This document shows, one piece after another, positions 1 to 12,400 of a stretch of 64,000 nucleotides of DNA. Origin of the DNA: Echinarachnius parma (lineage: Eukaryota > Echinodermata > Echinoidea > Clypeasteroida > Echinarachniidae); assembly GCA_037951105.1 (NCBI GenBank), contig JBAMJV010000894.1, positions 24,636 to 88,635 of the forward strand. Reading direction: 5' to 3'. The notes below the pieces were generated by a model. It saw only the letters and a program-made list of their open reading frames with translations, was not told where the DNA came from and searched no databases. Position 1 is the stretch's first letter. Each line of letters opens with the position of its first letter. The position numbers and the translations under genes are program-made.

Positions 1-396
1 CAGAATAGGCTTCAAGATATTCAAAACTAAACATAATACAGGCTAAGATACACATGTTTTATTCATTATCATAAAGTCAGAATACATTGAGTGTTCAGTG
101 TGCTTCTGTATGCAGATCAAAGAAGAATGATGTACAAAGTATTTGCATTTTCAAATGGGAATTCCTAAAGGTGTCTTTAATTTTTGGCAATTCCATATTT
201 ATATTTTATATGCTAACTTTTTGTCTGAGGATCATACACGTTTATATCCGATATACATCTATACACGTATTTCATGGAATGGATGAAAACGCATTCAAAA
301 TTGATTTGAGAGTAAATTAAGATCAATTTAGGATGAATTTTTAAAAGAATAATTTTAGGATATAACAAGAGTTTATATAACAAATCTTGATTTTCT

Positions 397-2547
397 TGTA
401 ATTCTGTTACGCACACACATAACTTCAGGATTTGTTCTGGTCCTTATGTAAGAGCTTGTGATGAACAATGCATACACATTCTTTACTAATGACTATAAGC
501 AGAAAAGCAGAAAAATGTAACCAAGAAATTGCATTTTCATGGGTGGATTTCACAGGCGTAATTCCGTTACAGTGACATTCGTTTGTCTTAAGGTAATTTC
601 AGAGGTTAAAATAGATCATTTCTGGAAAAAAAGATGTACCAAATTCAAGTTTGTAACTTAAATGATAAGTTTTTATTACCAATGAAGAATTTTTTGTGGT
701 AGCTTTTGCAGAAAATCATTACATATTTAGTGTTGAATGAAAGACCCCTTTCCGTTATGATTGTATTTTGGTCTCTGGACGCTACAGTGTTATAGATTTG
801 TAACAATCTTGGGTTCTGTTGTACCTCTAGTCTAGTACCCCTGCCAGTTATTAAAGTTTTAAAAACTGTGAAAGTGAAAGGAATTTTAAATATGATTAAA
901 GGTAAAGGCCAGTTTTGGAAACGCCCCCCTCTCCAAAAAATGAAATGGAAGCTCTTATTACCAATAATGTGAAAGAATATAATTGTACTAATATAGGATT
1001 ATCCAAATTGGGCCAAGAAACCGCCTACTAATTGATATATTTGCAAAATTATAACTTGATCTGCTGCAGATAGAGATCGCCAATGCGGAATCGCCCATAC
1101 GCTACGTACAATGACCACGTGCGAGTACACGAGGTGTTCGTTTTTACGGGCTTGTCCCCAGCATGTCGATATCTCCCCCAGCGCTAGCGGCGTGGACAGG
1201 TCCGAACTTGTGGTGGATTTATAAATTTCACAGGCGGATATTGGATTTCTTCTGATATTTCTGTATTTAACGATGCTTAGGTTCCGATTTTAACACACAA
1301 GCCCCATTTCATTACTTATTCAACAATAATGATCAATATAGATGTATTCGGCTTCTTTCCCAAAACTGGAATTCATCTTTAAGAAAACAGAGCTAAAAAT
1401 CACTTATTTGTCATTCTGTAACAGTGGAATTACCCATTCACAATGCATTTCCATTCACACAGATTTCCAATATTCAGGAAGTTTACGAGGCTTTATAGCA
1501 TTGAAAGTTGAATGATTTGACCTGTTTGTGATTTGTAATTGTTTAAATGTTGCTTGATATTGATTATGTGCAGTTATTTAGCATTTCACATAATGTAACT
1601 ATACATTTTTTTTCACAATTTAGCCATTTTTCTTGAAGTAAAGGAAAAATTCTAAAATGTTGCTTTTTTTTTCTTCAAATATGGTTATTATTGTCAAATT
1701 ATTGATTTTTGAAAAGTATTGAAGCTAAAATGTGAATTTTTTGTTGTTCATGTACCGATTTGTGGAAAATTGATTTCACTGCTTAAGTTGTGTAATTCCG
1801 TTACACACATTAGTGGACATAGTTCCTAGGATTTTACTTTCATTAAATTGATGCAATCCTTTTTAATTTCTTGCCTACTAATATGAAGCTGAAAATAAAC
1901 TGAAATAAAGCTGGATTTTTAGCAATATTTTTTTCAAATTTCACTCTTATTTGTATTTTAGCCATATTTTCATTTATTTTACACATAACAAGTTCAAAAA
2001 TTGCTTTACAGATATGTCAAATTATGGTTTATATTCAAGTGCTAGATAGCCTTGATGTTTGCATTAGCATGTAAGAAAAGTTGAGTGCAAAATAATTGAG
2101 TTTTCCTTGTAACTTTCAGAGATGTAATTCCGTTACAAATTTGTGTAATTCCGTTACAGTGGTCTTTTTTCAAAAAAGTGAATTTGTGAACTTATCATTG
2201 TGTTGTTTATGCACGTACTTGTTCCAAAATGAAGTTGACATTATCAAGATAGAAAAAATACATAAAATCAGTTTCAAAGTGTCTTATATTTCAGAGAAAC
2301 TCAACGCAAACTTGTAGCAAAAAAAAAACTCCATTCTCCGGTAATTCCGTTACGGTCACACATATTGGTCTAGTGTGCAACAACACATGGAAGATATAAA
2401 ACCATTTCCCTATCATGTTGTAGCCTGGTTACCCGTGCAACTTATATAATTATCAAAATTTACTTAAGTCATGAGAATATTGCGCAGGGAATGAAATAAT
2501 GAGCAAAAAACGTCTCTGAATGTAATTCCGTTATGGTGGAATTGCCC
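397..2547 (+). mobile_element. AT-rich non-autonomous DNA transposon with an iterated TGTAATTCCGTTACA motif
   Basis: No credible ORF is present. A 15-bp motif close to TGTAATTCCGTTACA recurs at 397, 558, 1791, 2123, 2144, 2341 and 2521, with a rearranged copy at 1415-1435. The last copy runs straight into TGGAATTGCCC, ending at 2547. That end matches the right end of the large element at 45820-52741. The left terminus is not visible and may lie outside the window or be decayed. A CpG-rich patch at 1077-1215 containing CACGTG interrupts it and has no recognised coding content. Transposon identity is inferred from the shared terminus, because no transposase was found. Confidence 0.55.
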
Positions 2548-4980
2548 AAATTTTGTATTACTTTTCAAAGATCTGATACACACACACACACAACAAAAAA
2601 ATAAATGATTTGAGATCTGTAAGCCTGCAGTCCAGTAGCAAATTATAGGAAGATGAAATAAGCAGCTGAAATAGCATGGAATAGGAAGTAATTGGGTAGG
2701 TAATGACTATAATGTTCTAGTGCCACTAGTGGTATGGGTAAATACATACATGTTGAATGTCTGATGCAGTGCATGCAAACATGAAAAGGGAAGCTAGGAA
2801 TTTAATTTATGAAAAATAAGTTCAAAAGTTCATTACATCATACTTTGGGGAAAAACAAGCTTAGAATACCGGTAGATGACAAAGTATTTTTAAAACTTCT
2901 TGCTATGTGACTTGCTTACATCATGAATTTTTCTTTCTAACTTGGGCAAAATAAAAATAAAATCTGAGATGGAATCAAGGAAGAATACAAATTGATATTT
3001 CCTGTTGTGTCAGCAGAAACAATGCACAGGATACATTTTATATTAAACAATGTTTGGATAATATCCAATTCCGTTCAGTGTATATTGTCCACAATCAAAA
3101 CAGTCACCTTTTCAATTTTCTTTCATCACTTGTTCATGATAAAAAATTTCCTCAAAATGTGCCTTGTCATTGAAAGTCAATAGCAAACAAAAATGGTAAA
3201 ATTCAGGTAAAAAAGTGCCTTTTTAAGGGGAGATCTATTACATTAATTATTCTTTTTCAGGGATGGGGGGGGGGGGGGGGGGTGGAGGGGAAGTCAATTA
3301 TGGGAGGGGTCAGAAGGCACACTATTTACTTCTTTATTTTACACTCTTTTAAAAAGTATGTTATTATTTAAATTGGGTGGGGGTGGGGGGAGCATGTGAC
3401 ATTTCACAAATCTATGCGCACATGCACGCTACTGATTGCAATGCATTCCTTTGAAATGAAAGGTTGAGCTCCTGTCTAGCGCCTTTCTTTCTGGCTCATT
3501 ACCTACTGTGTACAATAGGACATTTGTGCACCCGAATGACTTGATTTCATGTGTGATTTACCGTTTCATGCTTCAGGCAAACACAATTTGTTTCACCGCC
3601 TCTCATCTTTCATTCCTTAGAATAATTTCCTTTGACATGAATATTTTCATGCATGAACTTGAAGAGAAAGGTGAAGCAATATGACAAAACAACCAGACAA
3701 CGAGACAATTGCTTGCCGAGGCGGCTGATAATTGTATGATCTGTCAGGTATTATCATTTTAGCTCAATATTTTATTGTGCATTCAAAAACTTGAAAATAA
3801 AACCCCGAAGACACATTCCAGTGGCCTATTGATAACTTTTCCAAAGATTAAAATACTAATAGTATTAGGGGATCAATTTCAAATTTATTTTCATGCCTAT
3901 ATTTCAAGCTTGCATGAACAATTTGTTTGAAGCGTATACGTATGGAACTCCAAGACAAATTACAGCCCTTGTCTCTTTTTGGATTTTCAGGGTCTAAAAC
4001 TCTAAATTGCACACATCCCTCATTTCTTTTTCACTGATTATTTATATATATGCATAATTATATAATTTCCCCCATACATGTGTAAGCAGCCCTTTCTTTC
4101 ACATTATTTGTGAATAGTGCATACATACATGGTTTGCTCTTTTCACTATCCATGTGTTCCACTTTAAAAGAAACAAATTAAAGTGATGAAAAGCATACAG
4201 TACTAGGCTCTACAAGATAAAGTTACCACATTTCACAAATTGCGTTCCGAATTAACACATTTACAGACATTACCAAACATATGGTAACCCAGATCTGTGT
4301 AGTTTGGTAATTCTAGACCTATGTCAGTCTGGCATTGTAAGAGGTAGTAAACATTGTGGGTGTTACATTTTCTGCATAATTTGGTACCCAGGTGTAGATG
4401 CCTTAAATAACATTAAATGGTAAAACTGGATTTATACCGTCCTATGGTCCCAAGACTCCCACCCTTGACTTGTCATGTTTCATTTCGAATGAAACGTGAC
4501 ATACCACACATTATCCGACTACATACATTTTTCCCAGACCCAGTCTGAATTTTCTATTTAAAATAAGTTTATCTTTCTAGAAAATTAACTTTTCTTATAA
4601 ATGTGACAGAGAGGCTGCACATTTTCTAGAAAATTGATGCCCAGAAAGTTCTTACTTCAAGCTGTCCTACATTGTATGTCGTACGTTGTCACTCAAAAGT
4701 GCTACCCACCCGAAAACCAACCCTTACGTTGATGAGGCCGTATTGTGCACCTGAAAAGGTACCCCTTTTCTGTTTTTTTTTAGAATGAGTGCTAAAAACC
4801 ATCCCTTTTTAAAGGAAAACGTTGATTCAGACTTATAGCTGAAAATTATACCCTTTCAACACTTTTTTTGGACGCGGGTGCGTAGCCAGTCATGTTGGGA
4901 GTGACCCCCCCCCCCCCCCCCCCCCCCTCCCCCCGGCCCCTAGTTACTAGTATGCATTTTCATAGAACTCTAGGATCATG
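2548..4980. other. Gene-free interval
   Basis: I see no coding exon or RNA gene here. It holds a poly-G run (3265-3282), a near-perfect 29-bp palindrome (4472-4500), and a poly-C run (4905-4927) that follows a GCGTAGCCAGT sequence typical of decayed transposon ends. The rest is AT-rich unique-looking sequence. Confidence 0.5.
4472..4500. repeat. 29-bp near-perfect palindrome
   Basis: Arms GTCATGTTTCATT and AATGAAACGTGAC flank the centre TCG, with a single mismatch. It stands alone in unique-looking sequence. It may be a protein-binding palindrome or the remnant of a foldback element; the sequence alone does not decide. Confidence 0.5.
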
Positions 4981-5203
4981 CACAGGTGCTCATACAAGTT
5001 ATTCTGGGGTCTCTTTTTATAGGCACTCCCACAGCAGGGAAAAAAATTAAATTAAATTTCAGGGGCTATGAAGTTTGCCTGCATGGAAATGACACTATAA
5101 ATTTGCTTTGCATTCAACTCTGTATACAATTACAGGGGCTCTTTTTGGCATTTCGGGGGCTCTTTTTGGCATTTCGGGGGGCGAATACACCCGAGCACCT
5201 GTG
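4981..5203. mobile_element. Short inverted-repeat element (MITE-like)
   Basis: Perfect 11-bp terminal inverted repeats CACAGGTGCTC (4981-4991) and GAGCACCTGTG (5193-5203) bracket about 220 bp. Inside, near the right end, a roughly 23-bp unit with core CTCTTTTTGGCATTTCGGGG is present twice. No clear target-site duplication is visible. Confidence 0.45.
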
Positions 5204-5281
5204 AATTTGTTTTTAATATCCCACAGTCAGTTTATTTTCTAGAGCTTGTCATTTGCACTCATTCACACTCGTGGATAGACT

Positions 5282-6731
5282 CACTATTATTTTTATGCCT
5301 CCGCAACGAAGTAGCCGGAGGCATTATGTTTTCGGGTTGTCCGTCCGTCCGTACGTACGTACGTCCGTCCGTACGTACGTACGTCCGTACGTACGTCCCG
5401 TTCTCGTGATCGCGTTATCTCAAGAACCGATTGACGGATTTTCACCAAACTTGGGTCATGTATGTATCTTGGGGTGCCAATGATCTGATTAGATTTTGGG
5501 GTCATGAGGTCAAAGGTCAAAGGTCAAGGAGCTCATTATATATGCAAAAATAGCTCGTGATCGCGTTATCTCAAGAAGGGATTGACAGATTCTGACCAAA
5601 CTTGGTACATGTATGTATCTTGGAGGGCCGATGATCTGATTAGATTTTGGGGTCATGAGGTCAAAGGTCAAAGGTCACAGAGCTCATTATATATGCAAAA
5701 ATAGCTCGTGATCGCGTTATCTCAAGAAGGGATTGACAGATTCTGACCAAACTTGGTACATGTATGTATCTTGGGGGGCCAATGATCTGATTAGATTTTG
5801 GGGTCATGAGGTCAAAGGTCAAAGGTCACAGAGCTCATTATATATGCAAAAATAGCTCGTGATCGCGTTATCTCAAGAAGGGATTGACAGATTCTGACCA
5901 AACTTGGTACATGTATGTATCTTGGGGGGCCGATGATCTGATTAGATTTTGGGGTCATGAGGTCAAAGGTCAAAGGTCACAGAGCTCATTATATATGCAA
6001 AAATAGCTCGTGATCGCGTTATCTCAAGAAGGGATTGACAGATTCTGACCAAACTTGGTACATGTATGTATCTTGGGGGGCCAATGATCTGATTAGATTT
6101 TGGGGTCATGAGGTCAAAGGTCAAAGGTCACAGAGCTCATTATATATGCAAAAATAGCTCGTGATCGCGTTATCTCAAGAAGGGATTGACAGATTCTGAC
6201 CAAACTTGGTACATGTATGTATCTTGGGAGGCCGATGATCTGATTAGATTTTGGGGTCATGAGGTCAAAGGTCAAAGGTCACAGCTCATTATATATGCAA
6301 AAATAGCTCGTGATCGCGTTATCTCAAGAACGGATTGACGGATTCTGACCAAACATGGTACATGTATGTATCTTGGAGAGCCAATGAACTGATTAGATTT
6401 TGGGGGTCATGAGGTCAAAGGTCACAGGGCTCATATGTAAAAGTAGCTTGAGATTGGAAATCTCAAGAACTGAATATCAGATTTCAATCCAACTTGATAC
6501 CTGAATGTATCTTAGGGAACAATGGTAGTCATTAGATTTTGGGGTCATGAGGGCAAAGGTCAAGGTCACTTATAGCTCATAATTGTGATACCTCAAGATC
6601 TAAAAGACAGAGTACCATCAAAATTTAGTTGACAGAATTAATTCTGTGTACATGTTGATTTGGGCTTGATATGAATAAATTGCGTAATGGCGGAGGCATC
6701 ATTTTCGACTGCGCGCAGTCGAAGATCCATC
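5282..6731 (+). mobile_element. Non-autonomous Helitron-type element with 151-bp central tandem repeats
   Basis: The order of parts matches the pearl/DINE-TR/HINE class of non-autonomous Helitrons. There is a 5' subterminal hairpin (ATGCCTCCG 5295-5303 pairing with CGGAGGCAT 5316-5324), then a GTCCGTACGTAC microsatellite (about 5339-5397), then central tandem repeats of 151 bp (gctcattata starts at 5531, 5682, 5833, 5984, 6135, then 6284). The 3' end is a perfect 20-bp palindromic hairpin TTCGACTGCGCGCAGTCGAA (6704-6723), followed by GATCCATCTAG and a host T. The terminal CTAG fits the Helitron CTRR rule. No Rep/helicase gene is present. A decayed inverted copy lies at 41929-42960. The 5' terminus is approximate. 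Confidence 0.8.
5400..6440 (+). repeat. 151-bp tandem repeat carrying triple AGGTCA half-sites
   Basis: Each unit contains GTGATCGCGTTATCTCAAGAA, a TTGGTACATGTATGTATCTTGG block, and AGGTCAAAGGTCAAAGGTCA (first at 5507-5526, then every 151 bp). Six units keep all three half-sites, while later units (near 6411 and 6550) are reduced. Units differ by only a few bases, which suggests recent amplification or homogenisation. Confidence 0.9.
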
Positions 6732-9440
6732 TAGTTTATTATTTTAAAGAAGGGGAGGTGTTTTGTGTTTCAGTGATTCTGACTTGAAAAAGGCATCTGA
6801 CAAAGAGGCAAGAAATATTACCGGTGGCTGTGTGTCCTCTCAAGACAGTACAGTAATAATCACTGTTGACGCAGGTGTTTATTTACTAGCGTTGACAGAA
6901 ATCATCTTCTCTCAAAAAGTGGGTGGGAGAATTACTGGTCTAGATTTATACTAGCAATTTTATCCAATGCAGGAATTTCCATATTATAAAGGGGATGATG
7001 AAAAGATTACTTGACTTCCTATAATTTATATAAAGCTGCTTGCAGATCTTTGTACCCAAATATCACCCTAGAACTTCCTCATAAATGAGTGCTTTGTCGT
7101 ATAGTGATGCTGAATACATTTTGTACGTGATTACATACTTGCCACTTTTTTTAATGAAAATGTTATTTTTTGTTGTTCTGCCTTTGTCATATCATGTCTT
7201 CTCATATCCTTGTGCCCTGGGCATTCATTTCTAGACTCTATTTTTTCTCTCCAAGGTTCTGTTTGCAATGTTATTTTTGGTCTTTCTAGACTGAAAAGGA
7301 AAGAAACCAATATTTAGGGTTTGGCACAAGAAATGTCATTGATTTGTCAGCTCCTTTCTTGAAGTGACGCAGGGACAAGAAACATGCAATATCCTGGGTA
7401 TAAACTTTCTCTATCTCTAACGACTAAGCCAAGCCAAGCTTGGTACTGTTATTCTGAAATATGAAGGGAAATATTTGAAAGACTGTGTCTATGTACATGT
7501 AGTGTACTATAATTCTAAGTCCACCCATAGTATCGTCCTTGCGTAATTGTATTAATTGTGCAGTACATTTTTTATTCAATATGAATAACACAGAACAAAT
7601 ATTGATATTTGGTATCTCTACATTTTGAGAATCATTTTGAAGAATGAAATAGCAACAACGATAACAACAACTGCCCTTGCAATATGTGAGGTCGTGAATG
7701 ACATCACAGTACAATGTTTGCACTCAGTGTGAAATTGGGCAGTATAATAGTGGTGTGTATTCATATGGCACAAGTATAGCGATATGAATAACTGTGCAAA
7801 CATAGGCTATGACACCCACTTCAGTGAATCATTGTAAATGACTAATGAGCTGGAATGTAAAATATGTGTGGAATTTCAGATATATATATACAATACATCC
7901 TGAAATTGTTTAGTAAATTATTCCTCTGAAATTAAAACCTTTTAAAAATGTTTTTTTCTTGTCATATGCCTCTGGAAAAGACAGAACTTGCACGCATCAA
8001 TTTGGACCAGTTTTGTAATTTCTAGATCTGTCTTTATTTTGCCAACCATTCTTTTCTTGAAGCAAAATTACAAAAATATTGTGCATTAAAATTTAAATAA
8101 TCAATGTACTACCTCTTTTACATGCACAATATAAATTGTGTCTACATTAGTTTGGCTATATAACGATCATCTGTTTACAGATATTTTTTCTCCAAACAAG
8201 CTTGCCATACAAAGTGCCAGCTTGTTTGTACCAGTTGAATATTTTCCAAACATTATTTCAAAAGAAGAGGAAATAACAACATATTTTCAGGTATTTAAAC
8301 TATTTATAGATTTGACGTACTTATTAAGTTGAAATGCCAGAACTGTGCAGTCGTGATGCACTGCACTTGGGAAAACAAGTGGGAGGGCTTAGGGGCGGGT
8401 CTTGTGAATCGCAGAGTGACCCCGCAGAGCTTTGGGAATACATGTTTGTGTATATACCTCTCTCTCTCTCTTTCTCTCATTCAATGGTCCAAAAAATTAA
8501 AATATAAACAGAAAATGGGAGGATTCTTTTGACAGTCTCAGCTTATAAGTTGCATTTTTTCTCTCCTCTTTTTGAGTTGGCTTGGTTTGGTTTGGTTTTG
8601 AGAGTCAAGTGGCAAACAAATAACATACCAACACAGACAGGAGGCTGTCCCTAGATATCTGGTGTGCTAGAGGTTTTGTGGGTTGATACATTGCCCGTCA
8701 TTTGTTTAATGGTCCCATGGCCCATTGAGTTGGTGGAGTGGTACCAACCAGGCCCTGGAACTGCGTGCCATTATTCCGGAGTCCATTATGGAGGTGTTGT
8801 TGTCCCAGCCAGACAATTTCCATGGCTTCTGTACGTATGGTATCTGAATAACAATAAATCAAAGCATTCTTTCCTCTCTATTTTTGTTTTATTGTTTGGG
8901 TTGGATCAGTGGGATCAGTCAAGCTTGAAATATCGGCCTCTTCTGAAAGAATGTCGACAACACCTGGAAAAGTTGGCATTTATTAGGTAGAACTTTATAC
9001 TGGTCCGTTCTCTTCTGGAATACGTAGTGGATTACGATTTACGGGGAGATATACAGTTGAACTTGTAGTGCTGGTATTGTGCTTTCTATTTGAAGTTTTG
9101 AACCATTTTGATTCATGTGTATCATCTAAAAACTGATCTGCTACTACTAACTAGGTACAGTTTTTTGAAAAAAATGTAGAAAGGCAGCTTTTATGTCATA
9201 CAGTAATCTTGAGGAATTGAAAATTATCTCTTTGGAATATAACATATGAAACATTTGGAGTGGATACAATTTTGTTTACATGTTAAATTTTAACAACCTT
9301 TAATAGAATTGTTGCAAGAAACAAAGCAGGAAAAGATGTGATTTGACATCAACATAAAATGTTGTTCAACATTGGAAGATTTTCAGTGGTTGATAATTCT
9401 TGAAAGTTTGATGCATTACATTTGTTTTTTCCCCATGCAG
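6732..9440. other. Gene-free interval, probably upstream intron of the ASPP gene
   Basis: No ORF here resembles the ubiquitin-like/RA N-terminus expected for ASPP, so those exons are probably further left and outside the window. Only simple repeats stand out: TC-rich at 8459-8480 and TTTGG repeats at about 8580-8600. Confidence 0.4.
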
Positions 9441-9499
9441 GGCGGAAGCAAAAGAAGAAGGGAGGCCTCAAGGACAGCAGTTCATCTGAGGATTTGAAG
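9441..9499 (+). CDS. ASPP: ASPP exon: basic linker before the coiled coil
   Basis: The acceptor is CCCCATGCAG and the donor GTGAGT. The exon starts in phase 2 and ends in phase 0, encoding a Lys-rich segment ending [10 protein letters not shown]. This corresponds to the poorly conserved linker between the N-terminal RA-like domain and the coiled coil of ASPP2. It is the first exon recognised in the window. Support comes from splice sites and frame continuity with the next exon, since the sequence itself is too short and basic to be diagnostic. Confidence 0.7.
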
Positions 9500-12400
9500 G
9501 TGAGTTTAATACATTGAGCAGATTTGATGATGCTGACTAAATCTGATTCAAATATTTATATTTTGTATGCTTTTTCTGTTATTGATCCTCATTTCAAATA
9601 CATGTGTACATGTGTATCCCGCATTTCAAGTTGAATTAATACTGCCTGCAAGCTGTGTACAAGCCTGGCCCTGTGTCATGTTGCGTACAATGTCATATTT
9701 TAGCATCTGGTCAATTAAAACCGGAACAAAATACCATTCATTGATGTATTATTGTTGGATAACTGTTTTACTAGCATCTTACTGTGAAAAAGTTACAAGA
9801 AAGATGGAAATATTAAATCTTTGATGCATGTATGTGGAAGTTTTGATCATCCTCATTTGACCATAATTGCTTTCATACTTGCCCTAGCCAATGAAGGATA
9901 ACTGTGTGTACTGTTGAGTCTGTTGTGGTTATAATCAGTATCTCGCATTTGTAAAATATTCTAAGAATCTAAGTAATCTCAGCTTATTGCTACTGTGAAA
10001 GATATCTAGAAGTTTAGATTAACCTCATTTGATCGAAATTGCTTTCATATTTGCCCAGGACAATAAAGGGCAACAGTGCATACATGTAGCTGTGGTTTTC
10101 ATCTCCCAATTACTGTCATTTCAATTTTTTAACAGTCTCACAAAAGTATGATTTATGTCCTTGTGCGATGCTCAAAATTTTCTTTTGCAGCCCAGTCTGC
10201 CAATTCAAATAAAGATATCTCAAATTTAAGTGGCCCGAAACTTGATTTGGTGGCTTCAAAGAAAAAAAACACATCAAAATTTAATTTTTGTTGTTGCCCA
10301 TTCAGGTAAGTACAATAGGCATCAATTAATTTTTAGTGGGCCAGTGGGCCTGTGCAGAGTTCAAGCCCTGCCCTCTGTGGCTATTACTAAGTTAATCCTA
10401 AATGTATTGCAAAATGTCTAAAGTTCTACATTTTAGCACTGGCCGACTGGACCATGAAACAAAAGATGATATTTAGGCAACGGATAAATGTCCACTTTCC
10501 CAGAATGGGCCACCAGGAAAAAGGGTTAATTTCTAGAATTGAAATCTTGAATATCAAACTAATTACGAGAATTTACAGTAATTTGAAGAATGTATTAATT
10601 ATTAATGCTAAACTATTTCAGTCCGGATCTTCAAACTTTGAACATGTAGGCACAATAGGCGACTGCCGTCAATTCAAAACACAATCATTGTCTGGAGTCT
10701 GGACGAATGCATATTTGCCTAAATCATTACATTGTTCAAATATTTTGCAGAGCATTCGCCAATTACATGTAGCTCTGCAATTTGACCAAATATCCGCATT
10801 TCATGAAGTCCAAAGTACAAATGTAGTAATTTGCTCAACATTTCATTACATTTTGGTGGCTTGTACGTAATATGTGAAGTTATTTATGAACTAAATTTTG
10901 ATTTATTACAGTAAGTCAGGTACTAACAGAGAGTAAAATTTGTTATATTGAACAAGTCTTATGTGGAGTTAATTTGAAATGAAACGTATCACAAGCATAC
11001 AGGACATGCTACAGTGTATCATCAGTACAGTCTCTGCAATATAGAATACATTTTTTTGGTCACTATTAAAACTGTATTATGTTAAATCATTTACAAGCGA
11101 TGTAGCTTTTAAAAGTTAAGTGAAATTTGCGTGTCTTTAATTAATGCAAATTACCCAGAAATATACTGTTTAGTACTTGAGAGTAAATCTTGCAAAGAGT
11201 TAATTCTACATGTTGTGTGTATACTCTTGTACATTAATGATAATAATGTTTTGATTATATTGCGCTTTTACATGATCGATAATCATTTCTATGCGCTAAA
11301 TTACATAGAACATTCACAAGAGTTCAATCTAGACACCTGTCGTGCCAGCATGCCTAATGATTTTGATCATGAATCTTATATTTGACATTGATCTGACATA
11401 CCTTGACTTGCCTATATAAGGTCAAGTCATCATCTTCTGGTTATCTGATAATAGATTGAGGTAGCCCATGACGTAGGATGCCTGAAAAAGTTCTATATTT
11501 TTCAGAATTTAGACTTTACCATGAATTTAATTAACCATTGGAATTATGTTTGCAATCAGGAATTTGAAATTCTAACAATAGTCATGGTGTTACATTGATT
11601 GAAATTACCATTTCTGTTTTGCCAGGGTTTGATATTAGATTTAAATTTGCATGCATTGCATAGTAGATAAAGTATATTATCGTTTTACAATACATACTTG
11701 TGTACCGTATGTATCTCTTTATAATTGATCACTGATACTGACAGCTTTCGGCAAAAAGGTATACTGGAGATGTGCACATACTGTAGACACCACGCTTTGA
11801 AACTCTTGTAATTCAACTTCTCACGTGTACATGGTATTTCAAATTTCTGTGGTACAGGTGGATACCCTACACTGTACATGTATATCTTTTTACTGCTTTT
11901 GACTTGTATTTTGTAGTATTTTTTGTTTTCAGTGCACTTGATATAGATCCATGGTCTTCCACTCATGCTCCTCACAAAGGATTGAAATTTGAAACGGGTC
12001 AATGAGAGGCTGGCTGGATAAAATGGGAAATTCTAGAAGGATGGGTGTAAAAAAAGGGGGTGAAACTGCTGAATTATTGAGGGGCGATTTTACAAAACAC
12101 CCTTTGCTTTTATACAGCCGACTTCACACATTGATTGGTCTCCGTTCGTAATATCTCTGAGCACTTTGAAAAAGTTGAAACCTGCGGGGTCCTTTCCGTT
12201 TATCCTCCTCTTCTCCCCCTCTTTGCGAAAAATGTTGTCATTGAGCTATGAAATGAGAGGAAGGGTTCCTCTTTCATCCAGAGCTGCGATTGTTGCATGC
12301 AGCGAGATGGATTAGGGTGCGTTTAGCAACTCTTGCTAGCTGGAATCGGTCAGTGAAAATGCAAGCACTTGCTATTGGCTGCATGTAACTCATTGCCAGG

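Noticed and set aside
5400..6440. CRISPR-like array
   Set aside because: The period is 151 bp with conserved units and no unique spacers; it is a tandem repeat inside a Helitron-type element.
6732..9440. Missing 5' exons of ASPP
   Set aside because: I looked for the ubiquitin-like/RA N-terminus and found no matching segment on the plus strand.
10454..10870. 138-residue ORF in the ASPP intron
   Set aside because: It has AT-rich low-specificity composition, no recognisable domain and no splice signals.
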